Made by a program: the position numbers and the translations under genes. DNA of 64,000 nucleotides from Clostridium tetanomorphum (GTDB taxonomy: Bacteria; Bacillota; Clostridia; Clostridiales; Clostridiaceae). Every line of letters starts with the position of its first letter. Positions within the stretch are counted from its first letter, which is position 1. Under the pieces are notes generated by a model that saw only the letters and a list, made by a program, of their open reading frames with translations, did not search any database and had not been told where the DNA came from. The stretch spans positions 62,001 through 126,000 of the forward strand of contig NZ_JAGGKA010000001.1 of NCBI RefSeq assembly GCF_017873215.1. The letters are read 5' to 3'. This document shows, piece after piece, positions 51,497 through 60,534 of the stretch.

Positions 51497-51587
51497 ATGC
51501 TTAATCCTATAGTTATTGTTGCATAGCAAAGGTTATTGCAACAATCAGTTAAAAATAAAACTAAGATGTTAATATAGCCTTTGCTAT
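51497..51587 (+). promoter_or_regulatory. Leader-like region with a tiny ORF and two competing hairpins
   Basis: AAAGGAGGG precedes ATG 51497, which opens a 9-codon ORF (MLNPIVIVA). Its 3' part TTGTTGCA pairs with TGCAACAA (about 51517-51544), while ATAGCAAAGG (51523-51532) pairs with CCTTTGCTAT (51578-51587); both cannot form together. This looks like an attenuator, but the gene behind it is a broken CD3324-family gene, and the small ORF could be chance. Confidence 0.35.
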
Positions 51588-51620
51588 TCCTAATTGTAAT
51601 AAAACCTTTAGGAGGGCAAA

Positions 51621-51824
51621 ATGAGCTATAAGAAAGCAATCTATATACTCCCTAATCATTTGCTTGAATAGGTGCAGAAATATGTAGATGGTGAGTTTAT
51701 ATATATTCCCAGAAAATCATGCAATAAAAAAGAAATACTAGTAGGTATTTTGGAATTAGTTAAAGGATTTGAAAAGAATAACATACTTGCGGTAGACGAA
51801 GTAGTAAGGTTGTATATTTTATAA
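51621..51824 (+). pseudogene. CD3324-family protein, broken by an in-frame TAG
   Basis: ATG 51621 (TTAGGAGGG upstream) begins MSYKKAIYILPNHLLE, then TAG at 51669-51671, then in the same frame VQKYVDGEFIYIPRKSCNKK. This matches the start of the CD3324 family (MSYKKATHILPEELLEQIQKYVDGEFIYIPRK). After about residue 37 the rest is unlike the family and ends at 51824. One point change and a divergent C-terminus make it non-functional. Confidence 0.6.
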
Positions 51825-51888
51825 TATATTTAAGGAAATTATTGGTTTTTATTAGTTAAGGCATTAATAAGAAGATGACGTCTTAACT

Positions 51889-52478
51889 TTATTGTCTACA
51901 TTTATAGTAACGTAAATTGTTTATGAACATCTGAGTGTATAAATAAAGATAAATCATTCCAACTCCTATTATCAGGTATTCATTCGGAAATTTAGATTTT
52001 TCTACTGTATGGTGGATTTTAAGTCTAAACGCATACGAACTGGCTTTTCGCAAATGCCAGGGTGAGGATACAATAACGGCTGTATTCAGTTCCTTGTTCT
52101 GCATGATTTCCCTTGAATTTACTAAATTTTCATATGTATTCTTAGCAAGTTTTTCACGAATTATATTACAATCAGGCACTCCTAATTCAATTAAGGCATT
52201 TGCCATGACATCAGCTTCTATATAATCGTTAGCAACAGCTGCACCAGAACAGATTATGACTCCAGCAATCCCTTCATGATATAACTTTGCTGCTTTACTT
52301 ATTCGTTCTCGTAAAATTGGTGATACATCACCGTTTTTTTTGCAGCATAACCAAGTATAATAATCACATCTCTTCTTTGTCCATTATTATAGGCTGCTAC
52401 TTTAAAACTGCTACGGATCATAATATACTCAACTATAAAGAACAATAATATTGAGCATAAAATATATAATATCATCAT
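51889..52478 (-). pseudogene. YdcF-like DUF218 gene frameshifted in a poly-A tract
   Basis: Two frames together give one DUF218 protein. From ATG 52478 (GGAGAT upstream) the first frame has a membrane helix and RRDVIIILGYAAKK; at the eight-A tract (plus 52334-52341) it shifts, and the second frame continues NGDVSPILRERISKAAKLYH, ICSGAAVANDYIEADVMANAL and VSSPWHLRKASSYAFRLKI to 51889. One extra A would restore about 200 residues. A sequencing slip cannot be excluded. Confidence 0.7.
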
Positions 52479-52814
52479 TTTACATATCTCCTTTTATATA
52501 TGTTTTTTGATACTATTCAATAACATATAAATTATCCTTAATTCACACAAATCCACTATTTAATTTTATTACTAGTAATTATATCACAATTTGTATGGAT
52601 AAAACTAACCTAACTCTAACAAATGTGAAATAATTCTGTTTGTTCATTACATTAGATTTCTCACAAGGGAGTTGATACTCACAGTTGCTTAATTAGTAGA
52701 ATAATTTTGTTGTTCACAATAAAATGTATTTATATTATAATAATTTATATTTGCAGTATAATTAAACAATTGTATTGCTGAAATTTAGTACAATTTTGAC
52801 ATGAGGATATAAAT
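52479..52814 (+). promoter_or_regulatory. Intergenic region with imperfect direct repeats upstream of the AraC regulator
   Basis: No gene is seen in these 336 bp. AATAATTCTGTTTGTTCA (52629-52646) and AATAATTTTGTTGTTCA (52700-52716) are related direct repeats 71 bp apart, candidates for binding by the AraC-type protein encoded next; this is inferred. Confidence 0.3.
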
Positions 52815-53678
52815 ATGAAAAATTTGCAAACGTATTATAATAAAAAAATGCCAGATCCAAATTTCGGTATAGATATATTCTTAGCAGAAAACTTTAAGAA
52901 AGGAAGAAAATTTAATACACATTGGCATGAAAATATGCAGCTATATTTTTTTACTGAAGGCAAGGCTTTAGTTGAATGCAATAAAAAGCGTTATTATGTT
53001 ACAACTGACAGTATTGTAGTAATTAATAATAATGAACTACATTCCCTTGAAAGTTTAAGTGATGATCTGAAGTTTTATATAATTCGTATCGATTCTTCAT
53101 TTGTGTTTAGTAATCAAGTTGATCTATGTCAGACAAAATTCCTTTCGCCACTGTCACAAAATCAAATATCTTTTCAAAATTTAATTGAAAATGACAAACA
53201 GATATTGGACTGTGTCACCATAACAATACAAGAATATTTTTCGAAGAAAATTGGGTATGAACTTGCTGTAAAATCCTTTGTTTACCAATTAATTGTCCTC
53301 CTATTAAGAAAATACATTAGTAAATTTCTAACTAGAAAAGAACTTATTTCAAAAGTAAATAATTTAAAACGTTTTGATTTGATTTTTAAATATATAGACA
53401 GTAATTACTCTAAAAAAATATGCATTGAGGATCTTTCAAATATTGTTCATATCAGTACCTATCATTTTTGCAGAATTTTTAAGGAAATGACAGGTAAGAC
53501 AACTACAGATTATATTAATGGAATAAGACTGGAAAAAGCTGTTGACTATTTGAATAAAGGTGATATGAATATAACTGAAATAGCGTTAAGATGTGGATTT
53601 GATAGTATAAATTATTTTAGCCGTTTATTTAAAAGACATTATAATGTTTCACCAACAAAATTTAGAGAAACTTTATGA
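52815..53678 (+). CDS. AraC-family regulator with N-terminal cupin domain
   Basis: A 287-residue regulator: cupin-like sensor domain (about 25-115) with HWHENMQLYFFTEGKALVEC, a linker, and two C-terminal HTH motifs (about 190-285): CIEDLSNIVHISTYHFCRIF and ITEIALRCGFDSINYFSRLF followed by YNVSPTKFRE. This is the arrangement of AraC sugar or stress regulators in Clostridia. TGAGGA precedes ATG 52815. The convergent esterase downstream may be unrelated, so targets are unknown. Confidence 0.87.
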   Translation: MKNLQTYYNKKMPDPNFGIDIFLAENFKKGRKFNTHWHENMQLYFFTEGKALVECNKKRYYVTTDSIVVINNNELHSLESLSDDLKFYIIRIDSSFVFSNQVDLCQTKFLSPLSQNQISFQNLIENDKQILDCVTITIQEYFSKKIGYELAVKSFVYQLIVLLLRKYISKFLTRKELISKVNNLKRFDLIFKYIDSNYSKKICIEDLSNIVHISTYHFCRIFKEMTGKTTTDYINGIRLEKAVDYLNKGDMNITEIALRCGFDSINYFSRLFKRHYNVSPTKFRETL

Positions 53679-53783
53679 TATAAATTGTTTTAAAAAGATA
53701 TAACCTGTTATTTACCACACGTAAGTGGCATTTTCAATATAATCACAGGGATACTAGTAAACCCATGGTATTTTAAGTACAAT

Positions 53784-53824
53784 AAAAGAGAAGATCAGAT
53801 ACTTCTGATTTCTCTTTTATTTTT
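53784..53824 (+). terminator. Rho-independent terminator after the AraC gene
   Basis: AAAAGAGAAGATCAGA pairs with TCTGATTTCTCTTTT (one bulge), short loop, then TATTTTTATT, about 105 bp past the stop. It would also act as a stop for the convergent strand. Confidence 0.8.
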
Positions 53825-53924
53825 ATTAAGAACTATCTTACTTCTTGCTTTATAATAAATCTAAAGAAAGTGATTTATTATTTTTTATGCCTGTATAAAT
53901 TACACAAAGCCTGTCTACAGTATA

Positions 53925-54716
53925 TTAGCATCCATAAAATTTTAGATATTTTTCAATGTTTGATTGTATATATTTAGCACTGTGATTACCAGGGAATACA
54001 TGATTTTGAGAATTTATGCCTTTCTCTTTCAATAGTTTATGTAAAATTGAACAGCCTTCATAAAATCTACCTTCATCCTTATCTCCAGCATCAAGATAGA
54101 CATCAATATGAGAAGAAATATTATTGTTTTTTGCAATATATATTGGATCATATTTTTCCCATACACCAATGTCTTTATAATATGCTTTGTCTTCCTCTTC
54201 AAGTTTCAGTTCTAAAGCAGGCATATGCCCGCCTACTTTTGAAAACATATGTTGATGTCTTAATGTATTGTGAAGAGCTGCATACCCTCCAGCAGATGCC
54301 CCGCCTATATATCTTCCTTTTCTATTTTTTATAGTATTGAAAGTTTTATCTGTTAAAGGTATTATTTCATTCATAAAGTAATCTTCATACATTCCTAAAT
54401 TTATAATTCTACTATTATCTCCAGTATCAGAAATCTCTTTACAGATTAAGGATGAATTCAATCCCCGGCTGTTTTCAATTCTTGGACATATAATTATCAT
54501 AGGTTTAATTTCCTCATTTTTTATCATTCGATCAGCTATAGTGTTTATATCCATTTCAAACATTACATTTTCATCTCCACTTCTTCCATGTAGAAAATAT
54601 AATACAGGCAGAGGAGTTAAACTATTATAGTATTTAGGTAAATACACCAACATTGACATTTGTTTAACAAGTACATCACTATAAAAATTTACTTTTTCTA
54701 CTTTTGATCTATTCAT
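53925..54716 (-). CDS. Putative esterase (esterase D/Fes-like, PF00756)
   Basis: A 263-residue alpha/beta hydrolase of the PF00756 family. The oxyanion motif LYFLHGRSGDENVMFE, nucleophile elbow GGASAGGYAAL (Ser about 143), DVYLDAGDKDEG acid region and FPGNHSAKYI histidine are in place. N-terminal VNFYSDVLVKQMSMLVYLPK is the usual first strand pair. It has no signal peptide, so it is cytoplasmic. ATG 54716 has GAGGTGG upstream. Likely substrates are acyl or siderophore esters; not decidable here. Confidence 0.85.
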   Translation of the reverse strand: MNRSKVEKVNFYSDVLVKQMSMLVYLPKYYNSLTPLPVLYFLHGRSGDENVMFEMDINTIADRMIKNEEIKPMIIICPRIENSRGLNSSLICKEISDTGDNSRIINLGMYEDYFMNEIIPLTDKTFNTIKNRKGRYIGGASAGGYAALHNTLRHQHMFSKVGGHMPALELKLEEEDKAYYKDIGVWEKYDPIYIAKNNNISSHIDVYLDAGDKDEGRFYEGCSILHKLLKEKGINSQNHVFPGNHSAKYIQSNIEKYLKFYGC

Positions 54717-54953
54717 TTTTATACCACCTCATTTGGGATTTTCAACTTAAATTGTTATGTTTATAATATCATCATTAACCATATTTATCATGAATAATCT
54801 TGCTTACTATTAGCATTATTTTGTCATTAATCCAATTGCTAAAACAGCTGGTTGGTAGGGGATGACTACCGAAGCTAAACAATTTTATCATTTCGACTTA
54901 CTGAAGGTGAATTGATAGTATAAAATTACCAAATAAAATAATTAATATTATTG

Positions 54954-54982
54954 TTGACAATAGATAAATAATGTATTAATAT
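54954..54982 (+). promoter_or_regulatory. Promoter for the T-box/ABC transporter operon
   Basis: TTGACA (54954-54959), 17 bp, TAATAT (54977-54982): a near-consensus sigma-A promoter placed about 10 bp before the first T-box bases. Confidence 0.75.
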
Positions 54983-54994
54983 TTTAAATAAATC

Positions 54995-55286
54995 CTAGTA
55001 TTCATACTTGTTTAATGGGAATTAAAAACTAAATGCTATGATAAGAAATAGTAACATAATCTAAACTAACAGAGAGAATTCCTCATTGGCTGAAAGGGAT
55101 TTTAAGTGTAAGTTATGTGAATGCATCTTTGAGCACTGCTTCGAAATATAGTAGACGGCAGCAGGTACGCCTGTTATAGCGTTAAGGTAAAAGGAGATAT
55201 CGCTATATATTTATATAAGTGATAATTAGAGTGGAACCGCGGAAGTTAACTTCTGTCTCTAAATTATTAGAGGCAGAAGTTTTTTG
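54995..55286 (+). promoter_or_regulatory. T-box riboswitch, specifier UGC (tRNA-Cys)
   Basis: The T-box sequence AGAGTGGAACCGCGG is exact at 55228-55242. Stem I shows AGAGAG and CATTGGCTGAAAG, and on its 3' side GTGAATGCATC places UGC (55122-55124) in the specifier loop, the cysteine codon. A long terminator (AACTTCTGTCTCTAA with TTAGAGGCAGAAGTT, 55248-55281) ends in TTTTTTG; the antiterminator uses the T-box bases. Uncharged tRNA-Cys should turn on the ABC genes. Confidence 0.93.
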
Positions 55287-55396
55287 TTTCTCAAAATCCG
55301 GAATTTGAGCAATGTACAAGATTTATTAATTATTACTTTGAAAGTCTAAAAAATATTAAAAATGAATGTAATTATGAAAATATAGGAGGAATTATT

Positions 55397-56203
55397 ATGA
55401 TAAAAAATAAAAAATTAGTAGGTGTACTAGCGTCAATATTAATATTATCAGGAGTATTAAGTGGATGTGGTTCAAAAGCAGTTAATAAAGCTTCTTCTAA
55501 TGAAACTGCAAAGGTTATTAGGATTGGAACATCAGGAGGATATTATCCTTATACCTTTATGAATAAGAAAAATAAACTTGATGGTTTTGAGATAGATGTA
55601 TGGAATGAGATTGGAAAAAGAACAGGTTATAAGCCAGAGTTTGTTACTGCTTCTTTTAGCGGATTATTTGGAATGTTAGATGCAGGAAAAATAGATACAA
55701 TAGCTAATGAAATTACAATAACAGTTAAGAGAAAAGATAAATATTTATTTTCAAACCCTTATGTTTACTCAGGAGCACAGATTGTAGTTAAAAAGGATAA
55801 TAACTCAATAGAAAAACTTGAGAACCTAAAGGGCAAAAAAATAGGGGTTAGCTTAGGAAGTAACTACGAGCAAATAATTAGAAATTTTGATAAGAATAAA
55901 GAAATAACTGTAGTAACCTATGAGGATGATGGAGGAATGAGACAGGATTTAGCATTAGGAAGAATAGATGCTTTAATGGATGATAAGGTATCAGCTATTG
56001 CAACAGTTGAAGAAAATAAAATACCTGTAAAACTTGCAGGAAATGATGTAGAACCATTAGAAAATGCTTTTCCATTTATAAATAATGAAGAAAACAAGGC
56101 AGTTGTTGAAAAGGTAAATAAAGCTATTGCAGACATGAAGGCGGATGGAACCTTTGAAAAAATATCCAAAAAGTGGGTTAAAATCGATATAACTAAAAAA
56201 TAA
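55397..56203 (+). CDS. Amino-acid ABC transporter substrate-binding lipoprotein, probable cystine
   Basis: A 268-residue lipoprotein. The signal peptide ends in the lipobox LSGC (Cys about residue 25). The family 3 fold shows IRIGTSGGYYPYTFMN, GFEIDVWNEIGKRTGY, and the hinge segments ITVKRKDKYLFSNPY and LGSNYEQIIRNF. It is of the polar amino-acid/cystine group (TcyA/FliY-like). Its transcription is gated by a Cys-specific T-box, which argues for cystine or cysteine. GGAGG precedes ATG 55397. Permease and ATPase genes follow 16 bp and 705 bp on. Confidence 0.88.
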   Translation: MIKNKKLVGVLASILILSGVLSGCGSKAVNKASSNETAKVIRIGTSGGYYPYTFMNKKNKLDGFEIDVWNEIGKRTGYKPEFVTASFSGLFGMLDAGKIDTIANEITITVKRKDKYLFSNPYVYSGAQIVVKKDNNSIEKLENLKGKKIGVSLGSNYEQIIRNFDKNKEITVVTYEDDGGMRQDLALGRIDALMDDKVSAIATVEENKIPVKLAGNDVEPLENAFPFINNEENKAVVEKVNKAIADMKADGTFEKISKKWVKIDITKK

Positions 56204-56219
56204 TTAATTTTAGGTGGTA

Positions 56220-56897
56220 ATGAAGTTGAATGCAAATTTTGATTTGAAATATTTTATTGAAATAATACCAACATTAATAAAATACATTAACACAACTTTA
56301 AGTTTATCAGTAATATCAATGGCTATAGGATTAGTTTTAGCCTTGATTTTGCAAGTGATTAGAATGTATAAGATAAAAGGATTAAACTCTCTAGCTAAAA
56401 TATATGTATCTTTTTTTAGAGGAACACCATTATTAGTGCAGCTATTTTTGCTATACTATGGGCTTCCACAGATAATGCCAATGTTTAAAACTATGAATGC
56501 TTACAGTGCAGCTATTTTAGGGTTAAGTTTAAATTCTTCGGCCTATATGGCAGAAGTCTATAGAGCAGCTATAAGCTCTATAGATAAAGGTCAGATGGAA
56601 GCTGCCCTTTCTGTAGGAATGACACATTGGCAAGGAATGAAAAGAATAGTAATGCCGCAAGCCTTAAGGACGGCAGTACCTTCTTTAGGTAATGTTTTTA
56701 TAGATTTAATAAAAGGTTCATCTTTAGCCTTTACTTTAGGGCTAGTTGAAATACTGGCTCAAGCAAAAATGTCTGCTGCAGCCAGCTATAAATTCTTTGA
56801 AAGCTATTTAGCTGTAGCCATAATATATTGGATTATTATTGTAGCTTTTAATTATCTTCAAAGTATATTGGAAAATAAAATGAATAAAGCATGCTAG
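56220..56897 (+). CDS. Amino-acid ABC transporter permease, probable cystine
   Basis: A 225-residue permease with about five helices. The EAA loop is [20 protein letters not shown], and [20 protein letters not shown] is the HAAP-family signature. ATG 56220 is given; AGGTGG is only 2 bp upstream, so TTG 56226 (8 bp) may be the real start, giving [10 protein letters not shown]. Its end overlaps upstream coding of the ATPase only if that gene starts earlier than 56909. It forms the channel for the binding protein encoded next to it. Confidence 0.88.
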   Translation: MKLNANFDLKYFIEIIPTLIKYINTTLSLSVISMAIGLVLALILQVIRMYKIKGLNSLAKIYVSFFRGTPLLVQLFLLYYGLPQIMPMFKTMNAYSAAILGLSLNSSAYMAEVYRAAISSIDKGQMEAALSVGMTHWQGMKRIVMPQALRTAVPSLGNVFIDLIKGSSLAFTLGLVEILAQAKMSAAASYKFFESYLAVAIIYWIIIVAFNYLQSILENKMNKAC

Positions 56898-56908
56898 GAT
56901 GTGAACAA

Positions 56909-57640
56909 ATGATTAAGATAAAAGGTTTAAAGAAAAGTTTTAAAAATTTACAGGTGTTAAAGGGCATAGATTTAGAGGTTAATAAAGGTGACATTGTAGC
57001 CATTATAGGACCTTCAGGTTCCGGTAAATCTACTTTTTTAAGATGTATAAATTATTTAGAAAAACCTGAAAGTGGAACTGTACAAGTAGGTGAAGTTTTC
57101 ATAGATGCGGCTAAAGTGAAGGATAAGGACATATTGAAGTTAAGACAACAGTCTGCTATGGTGTTTCAATGCTATAACCTATTTAAGAACAAAACTGTCC
57201 TAGAAAATATCACTGAAGGTTTAATAATAACAAAGAAATCAAATAAAGTTAAAGCAGTAGAAATAGCAGAACAGCTATTAAAGTTGGTTGGACTATATGA
57301 GAAAAGAAATAACTATCCAGCCACTTTGTCAGGAGGACAACAGCAAAGGGTAAGCATTGCCAGGGCAATGGCTTTAAATCCAGAGGTTATCCTTTTTGAT
57401 GAACCTACTTCTGCACTGGATCCAGAATTAGTTCAAGAAGTACTTAATGCTATAAAAGTTTTGGCAGAAAGGCATATGACTATGATTATAGTTACTCATG
57501 AAATGACTTTTGCAAGGGAAGTGGCAGATAGAGTGGTTTTTATGGATGGAGGAGTAGTTGTAGAGCAAGGAACACCAGAGGATATATTTGATAATCCTAA
57601 AGATGAACGGACTAAAAAATTTCTTAGTTTCTTTTCCTAG
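56909..57640 (+). CDS. Amino-acid ABC transporter ATP-binding protein, probable cystine
   Basis: A 243-residue ATPase of the polar amino-acid group (GlnQ/TcyN-like). Walker [11 protein letters not shown]-loop [17 protein letters not shown], signature [10 protein letters not shown], Walker [17 protein letters not shown] and H-loop TH are intact. ATG 56909 follows GGATGTGA; an in-frame ATG at 56891 lies inside the permease gene. It ends the T-box-controlled operon. Confidence 0.92.
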   Translation: MIKIKGLKKSFKNLQVLKGIDLEVNKGDIVAIIGPSGSGKSTFLRCINYLEKPESGTVQVGEVFIDAAKVKDKDILKLRQQSAMVFQCYNLFKNKTVLENITEGLIITKKSNKVKAVEIAEQLLKLVGLYEKRNNYPATLSGGQQQRVSIARAMALNPEVILFDEPTSALDPELVQEVLNAIKVLAERHMTMIIVTHEMTFAREVADRVVFMDGGVVVEQGTPEDIFDNPKDERTKKFLSFFS

Positions 57641-57737
57641 GGTTTTGCAAAATTAAAATACAGAATAATTTCAAAAGTAGATATAGAGGAAATATAGTAA
57701 CAGTATTTCTTGACAGATGAAACAGATATTTTAGTAA

Positions 57738-57857
57738 AAATATATATTAAATACTCTATATGTAAATATACCTGCTGCAACAGCTATGGAAACCTTGAAC
57801 AAACAGGGAAGAATATTAGCATTAGAAAGAAAAATTACAGAACATTATCTAAATTAA
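57738..57857 (+). pseudogene. Possible remnant coding stretch downstream of the ABC operon
   Basis: A 38-codon open stretch without a start codon reads IPAATAMETLNKQGRILALE, then RKITEHYL, before a stop. The Ala/Gly/Leu-rich pattern looks like real protein, but I cannot name a family, and no upstream ribosome binding site exists. It may be chance. Confidence 0.2.
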
Positions 57858-57915
57858 CTAAATCTTTCCTGTTTACAATCAGAAAGCTTTTAGAGCTATT
57901 AATTATCCCATATTT

Positions 57916-58596
57916 CTAACTTCGATATTTTTTATCGATTTCCTTATCCACAATTTTTGAATCCCCTTTAATACTAATGTGAGGTATTTCCTTTTTTAAC
58001 CTTTCAGTTAAATGCTTTACCTCTTTATATTGATGGTTATTAACTGAAACATCTTCTAAAGTTACTGGCTGCTTGTGTATGTGGATACGTTCTTCACTGA
58101 TGGGTATTCGAATAGTTTCAGTATGAACATCTGATTTGTTACGGAATTGTGAATCAAAAACAGTTTTTTCAATAACAAGTTCCTCACGTTTTACAGGTAC
58201 AGTAATATTTTTTTCTTCGGTTAAAACTTCTTTGTGAATGGATACTCCACCAGTTTGTATTTTGTTCTTAGATATTTTCATCTGTTCTTCGCGAAGTTGC
58301 ATCTTTATATCACTATCTGCATTATGAGGAATCTTCTTTGGAATTGTTTCAATATCGTTCTTATATGTCTTACTCTGAACCATTAGCCTACCTATAATTA
58401 CACCTACAATAATGCCTAATATAGTTCCTATTATGATTGGATCAATTGATGTAATTATAAATATATTTACAAATCCGGGTATAGTTAAAATAGAGAACTT
58501 ATACAAAATAGCAATTATAAAACCAATTATTCCGCCAATAGTAGCACCTGTTAAATATTGAATACTTTTTATGTTAGATACATCTTTGTTTAACAT
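57916..58596 (-). CDS. DUF2382 (YsnF/AvaK) stress protein with glycine-zipper membrane domain
   Basis: A 226-residue protein. Two glycine-zipper-like hydrophobic segments (about residues 15-35 and 45-72: GATIGGIIGFIIAILY, GTILGIIVGVIIGRLM) are followed by a DUF2382 domain (about 95-215) with REEQMKISKNKIQTGGVSIH, TVPVKREELVIEKTV, IRIPISEERIHIHKQPVTLE and DVSVNN. It follows the smaller DUF2382 gene after a shared terminator. AGGAGGATAGAGC precedes ATG 58596. Confidence 0.82.
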   Translation of the reverse strand: MLNKDVSNIKSIQYLTGATIGGIIGFIIAILYKFSILTIPGFVNIFIITSIDPIIIGTILGIIVGVIIGRLMVQSKTYKNDIETIPKKIPHNADSDIKMQLREEQMKISKNKIQTGGVSIHKEVLTEEKNITVPVKREELVIEKTVFDSQFRNKSDVHTETIRIPISEERIHIHKQPVTLEDVSVNNHQYKEVKHLTERLKKEIPHISIKGDSKIVDKEIDKKYRS

Positions 58597-58610
58597 GCTC
58601 TATCCTCCTA

Positions 58611-58656
58611 AAAAACACCTCCTAAATCTAACATATAATTTGAGAGGTGTTTTTTT
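58611..58656. terminator. Terminator between the two DUF2382 genes
   Basis: AAAAACACCTC (58611-58621) pairs with GAGGTGTTTTT (58644-58654), A-run and T-run on both sides, 22-nt loop. It lies just past the stop of the first DUF2382 gene and immediately before the ribosome binding site of the second, so partial read-through is likely. Confidence 0.75.
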
Positions 58657-58674
58657 ATTTATTTTATAAATTCC

Positions 58675-59133
58675 TTAATGGAAGCCATCATCTGGATTGT
58701 TATCTACTATATTTGCATCACCATTTGTGTTTATACGAGCTTCTTCTCTTTTTAGGTTCTCATCCACTTGCTTTGTTTCTTGGACTTCACGTTTATAAGC
58801 AGACACTTCTCCAGTTACCACTGTGTGTTTATCCACATTAACCTGTTCTTCACTGACTGGAATACGTATGGTCTCCTCGTCACTAATAGGTGTATCACTA
58901 GCTTCGTTATTTATTGATCTTCTTTCGATAACAACTTCTTCATGAGTAACAGGAACATCAACTGTTTTTTGTTCTTCAATAATTTCTTTGCTTAGTTCAA
59001 CTTCACCTTTTTGAACCTTGCTTTTATTTATATCAAGTTCTTCCTTATGAAGTGTAAGTCTTCCTTCATCTTTATTTTTCTTATTATCATCGTCATTGTC
59101 ATTGCCTAAAATATTGTCAAATAAACCCATCAT
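58675..59133 (-). CDS. DUF2382 domain protein
   Basis: A 152-residue soluble DUF2382 protein. It has an acidic, Asn/Asp-rich N-terminus (NDNDDDNKKNKDEG), then the domain proper (about 24-140): LHKEELDINKSKVQKGEVEL, VDVPVTHEEVVIERRS, IRIPVSEEQVNVDKHTVV and EVSAYKREVQETKQV. It lacks the membrane segments of its neighbour. GGAGGTAATACTT precedes ATG 59133. DUF2382/YsnF proteins are linked with general stress in other Firmicutes. Confidence 0.82.
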   Translation of the reverse strand: MMGLFDNILGNDNDDDNKKNKDEGRLTLHKEELDINKSKVQKGEVELSKEIIEEQKTVDVPVTHEEVVIERRSINNEASDTPISDEETIRIPVSEEQVNVDKHTVVTGEVSAYKREVQETKQVDENLKREEARINTNGDANIVDNNPDDGFH

Positions 59134-59633
59134 AAGTATTACCTCCTATAAGTACATATTTTCAATTCATTAATATTTTATCCCTGCTAGAGTAATATAT
59201 CCTTTGTGAAATATGGAGTTAAAGTAAATAGATTACAACAAATAAATGCTATTTTCATATATGATATTTAAAGAACTACATTTTTCAATCGATACCTTTA
59301 AAATTTAGTTTCTACCATTAATGTATAAAAAACTTAAAAATTTTAAACACCATATTATTCGGTAAAAGTATTATCAGATTTAGGAGAATTTGATTTAAAC
59401 GTGCCAATAGATAGAGAATGAACTTAAAAACAGAGGAGTTACTGAATTAATGTAAAAATATTTAATATTTTAAAATAACTAGGCATCAGGATAATAATAC
59501 TCTTACCTAGTTATTCTTAAACACATAATTTTAAAATTTTTATGGAAGCTTATACAAAATTATTGATAGGCTCCAACAATAATGGAAAAAATTTTAGAAC
59601 AAAGTGCAATTAATTGGAATTTTCCTATAGAAC
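59134..59633. other. Gene-free stretch
   Basis: Short AT-rich stretches only; no ORF above 40 codons with a ribosome binding site and no clear remnant on either strand was seen. Several T-runs and short hairpins occur but none has a partner gene. Confidence 0.4.
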
Positions 59634-59686
59634 AATAAAAAAAGAGCTTATTTAGGATACACATTACAAATCACCTAAATAAGCTC
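59634..59686 (-). terminator. Rho-independent terminator for the GNAT pseudogene
   Basis: GAGCTTATTTAGG (59644-59656) and CCTAAATAAGCTC (59674-59686) form a perfect 13-bp stem; AATAAAAAAA on the left becomes a T-run on the minus strand. It lies 49 bp past the pseudogene stop at 59735. Confidence 0.75.
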
Positions 59687-59734
59687 AAAGAGAAATCTTT
59701 TATTAAAATTAAGTTAATACATATTGGCATAATT

Positions 59735-60042
59735 TCAATAATAGAGAAATTTCTTATATTTTTCTTTTATCTTCTCTATCATTTGTTTCACAATTTCTTT
59801 CCCTTGATACTTCGGATTTACGAAAACGTAATGAATGTAAGCAACTAGTTCGCTGTCGTCCAGTGCTCTGACAAGCCATACCAGATTTTCTCCATTTCAA
59901 GCCGTAATTACTGTACCAGAATTCATTAATGCCTTATGTAGTCTGTTTGGATATTTACTGGATACCCAGCCAACGGATAAAAATAACTTTTGAATCACTT
60001 CTTTTGTAAATATTTTTTTGATTTATATTGAATTTCTATCAT
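59735..60042 (-). pseudogene. GNAT N-acetyltransferase pseudogene
   Basis: ATG 60042 (AGGGGTG upstream) begins MIEIQYKSKK, then a frameshift in a seven-A tract (plus 60013-60019). The next frame gives IFTKEVIQKLFLSVGWVSSK, YPNRLHKALMNS, TVITA, then TGA (plus 59897-59899), then VWLVRALDDSELVAYIHYVF, VNPKYQGKEIVKQMI to TGA at 59735. The GNAT acetyl-CoA region (NPKYQGKxI) is recognisable. One frameshift plus one nonsense make it dead. Confidence 0.8.
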
Positions 60043-60062
60043 TTTTACACCCCTCTAAAATA

Positions 60063-60475
60063 CTATACAGATTGATTCACCATATTCCACGCACAAAAAA
60101 CAAGAAATGCCCCAAAAATAGCATTAATGAACTTAAAATGTTTCAAATAAATGTCCTGTATTTTTATCCCATCAATGCCCACATAAAAGTAGCAAAAGAC
60201 CCCACTGCTGTAATGAGAATCTCTGTAATAATCATTGAGTATATGGATTGATAATATGGCACAATATATCCGCTTAATAATGTGATTCCATAAAAATATA
60301 TTTTAACATTTACAAATTGCAGCAAAAAACCTGTCCAAATACCAAAAAATAATTTTCTTCCTTTTTCCCATCCATGCTTGGTCATTGTGTTGAGTGCTAG
60401 TATATTTCCTGGTCCAGGAGTAAATGAATTGATTAACATATAGATAATCAATGCCCACAAAACAGTGATAGGCAT
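60063..60475 (-). pseudogene. LysE-family exporter pseudogene
   Basis: From ATG 60475 the frame reads LWALIIYMLINSFTPGPGNI, LALNTMTKHGWEKGRKLFFG, then jumps to IWTGFLLQFVNVKIYFYGIT; the loop and helices 2-3 of a roughly 205-residue LysE protein (about 65 residues) are missing. Near the 3' end one base is lost (WALMG then stop), and the other frame continues IKIQDIYLKHFKFINAIFGA, FLVFCAWNMV to 60063. Deletion and frameshift mark a decaying exporter. Confidence 0.75.
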
Positions 60476-60534
60476 TTTTACACCCCCTAGTCATTTTAAG
60501 ATATAAATTTTTTCAGCGTCACATTTAGCAGTAG

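Noticed and set aside
57710-57919. A 69-codon plus-strand ORF after the cystine ABC operon
   Set aside because: No ribosome binding site, low-complexity Tyr/Lys/Ile sequence, and a better protein-like pattern in another frame of the same bases.
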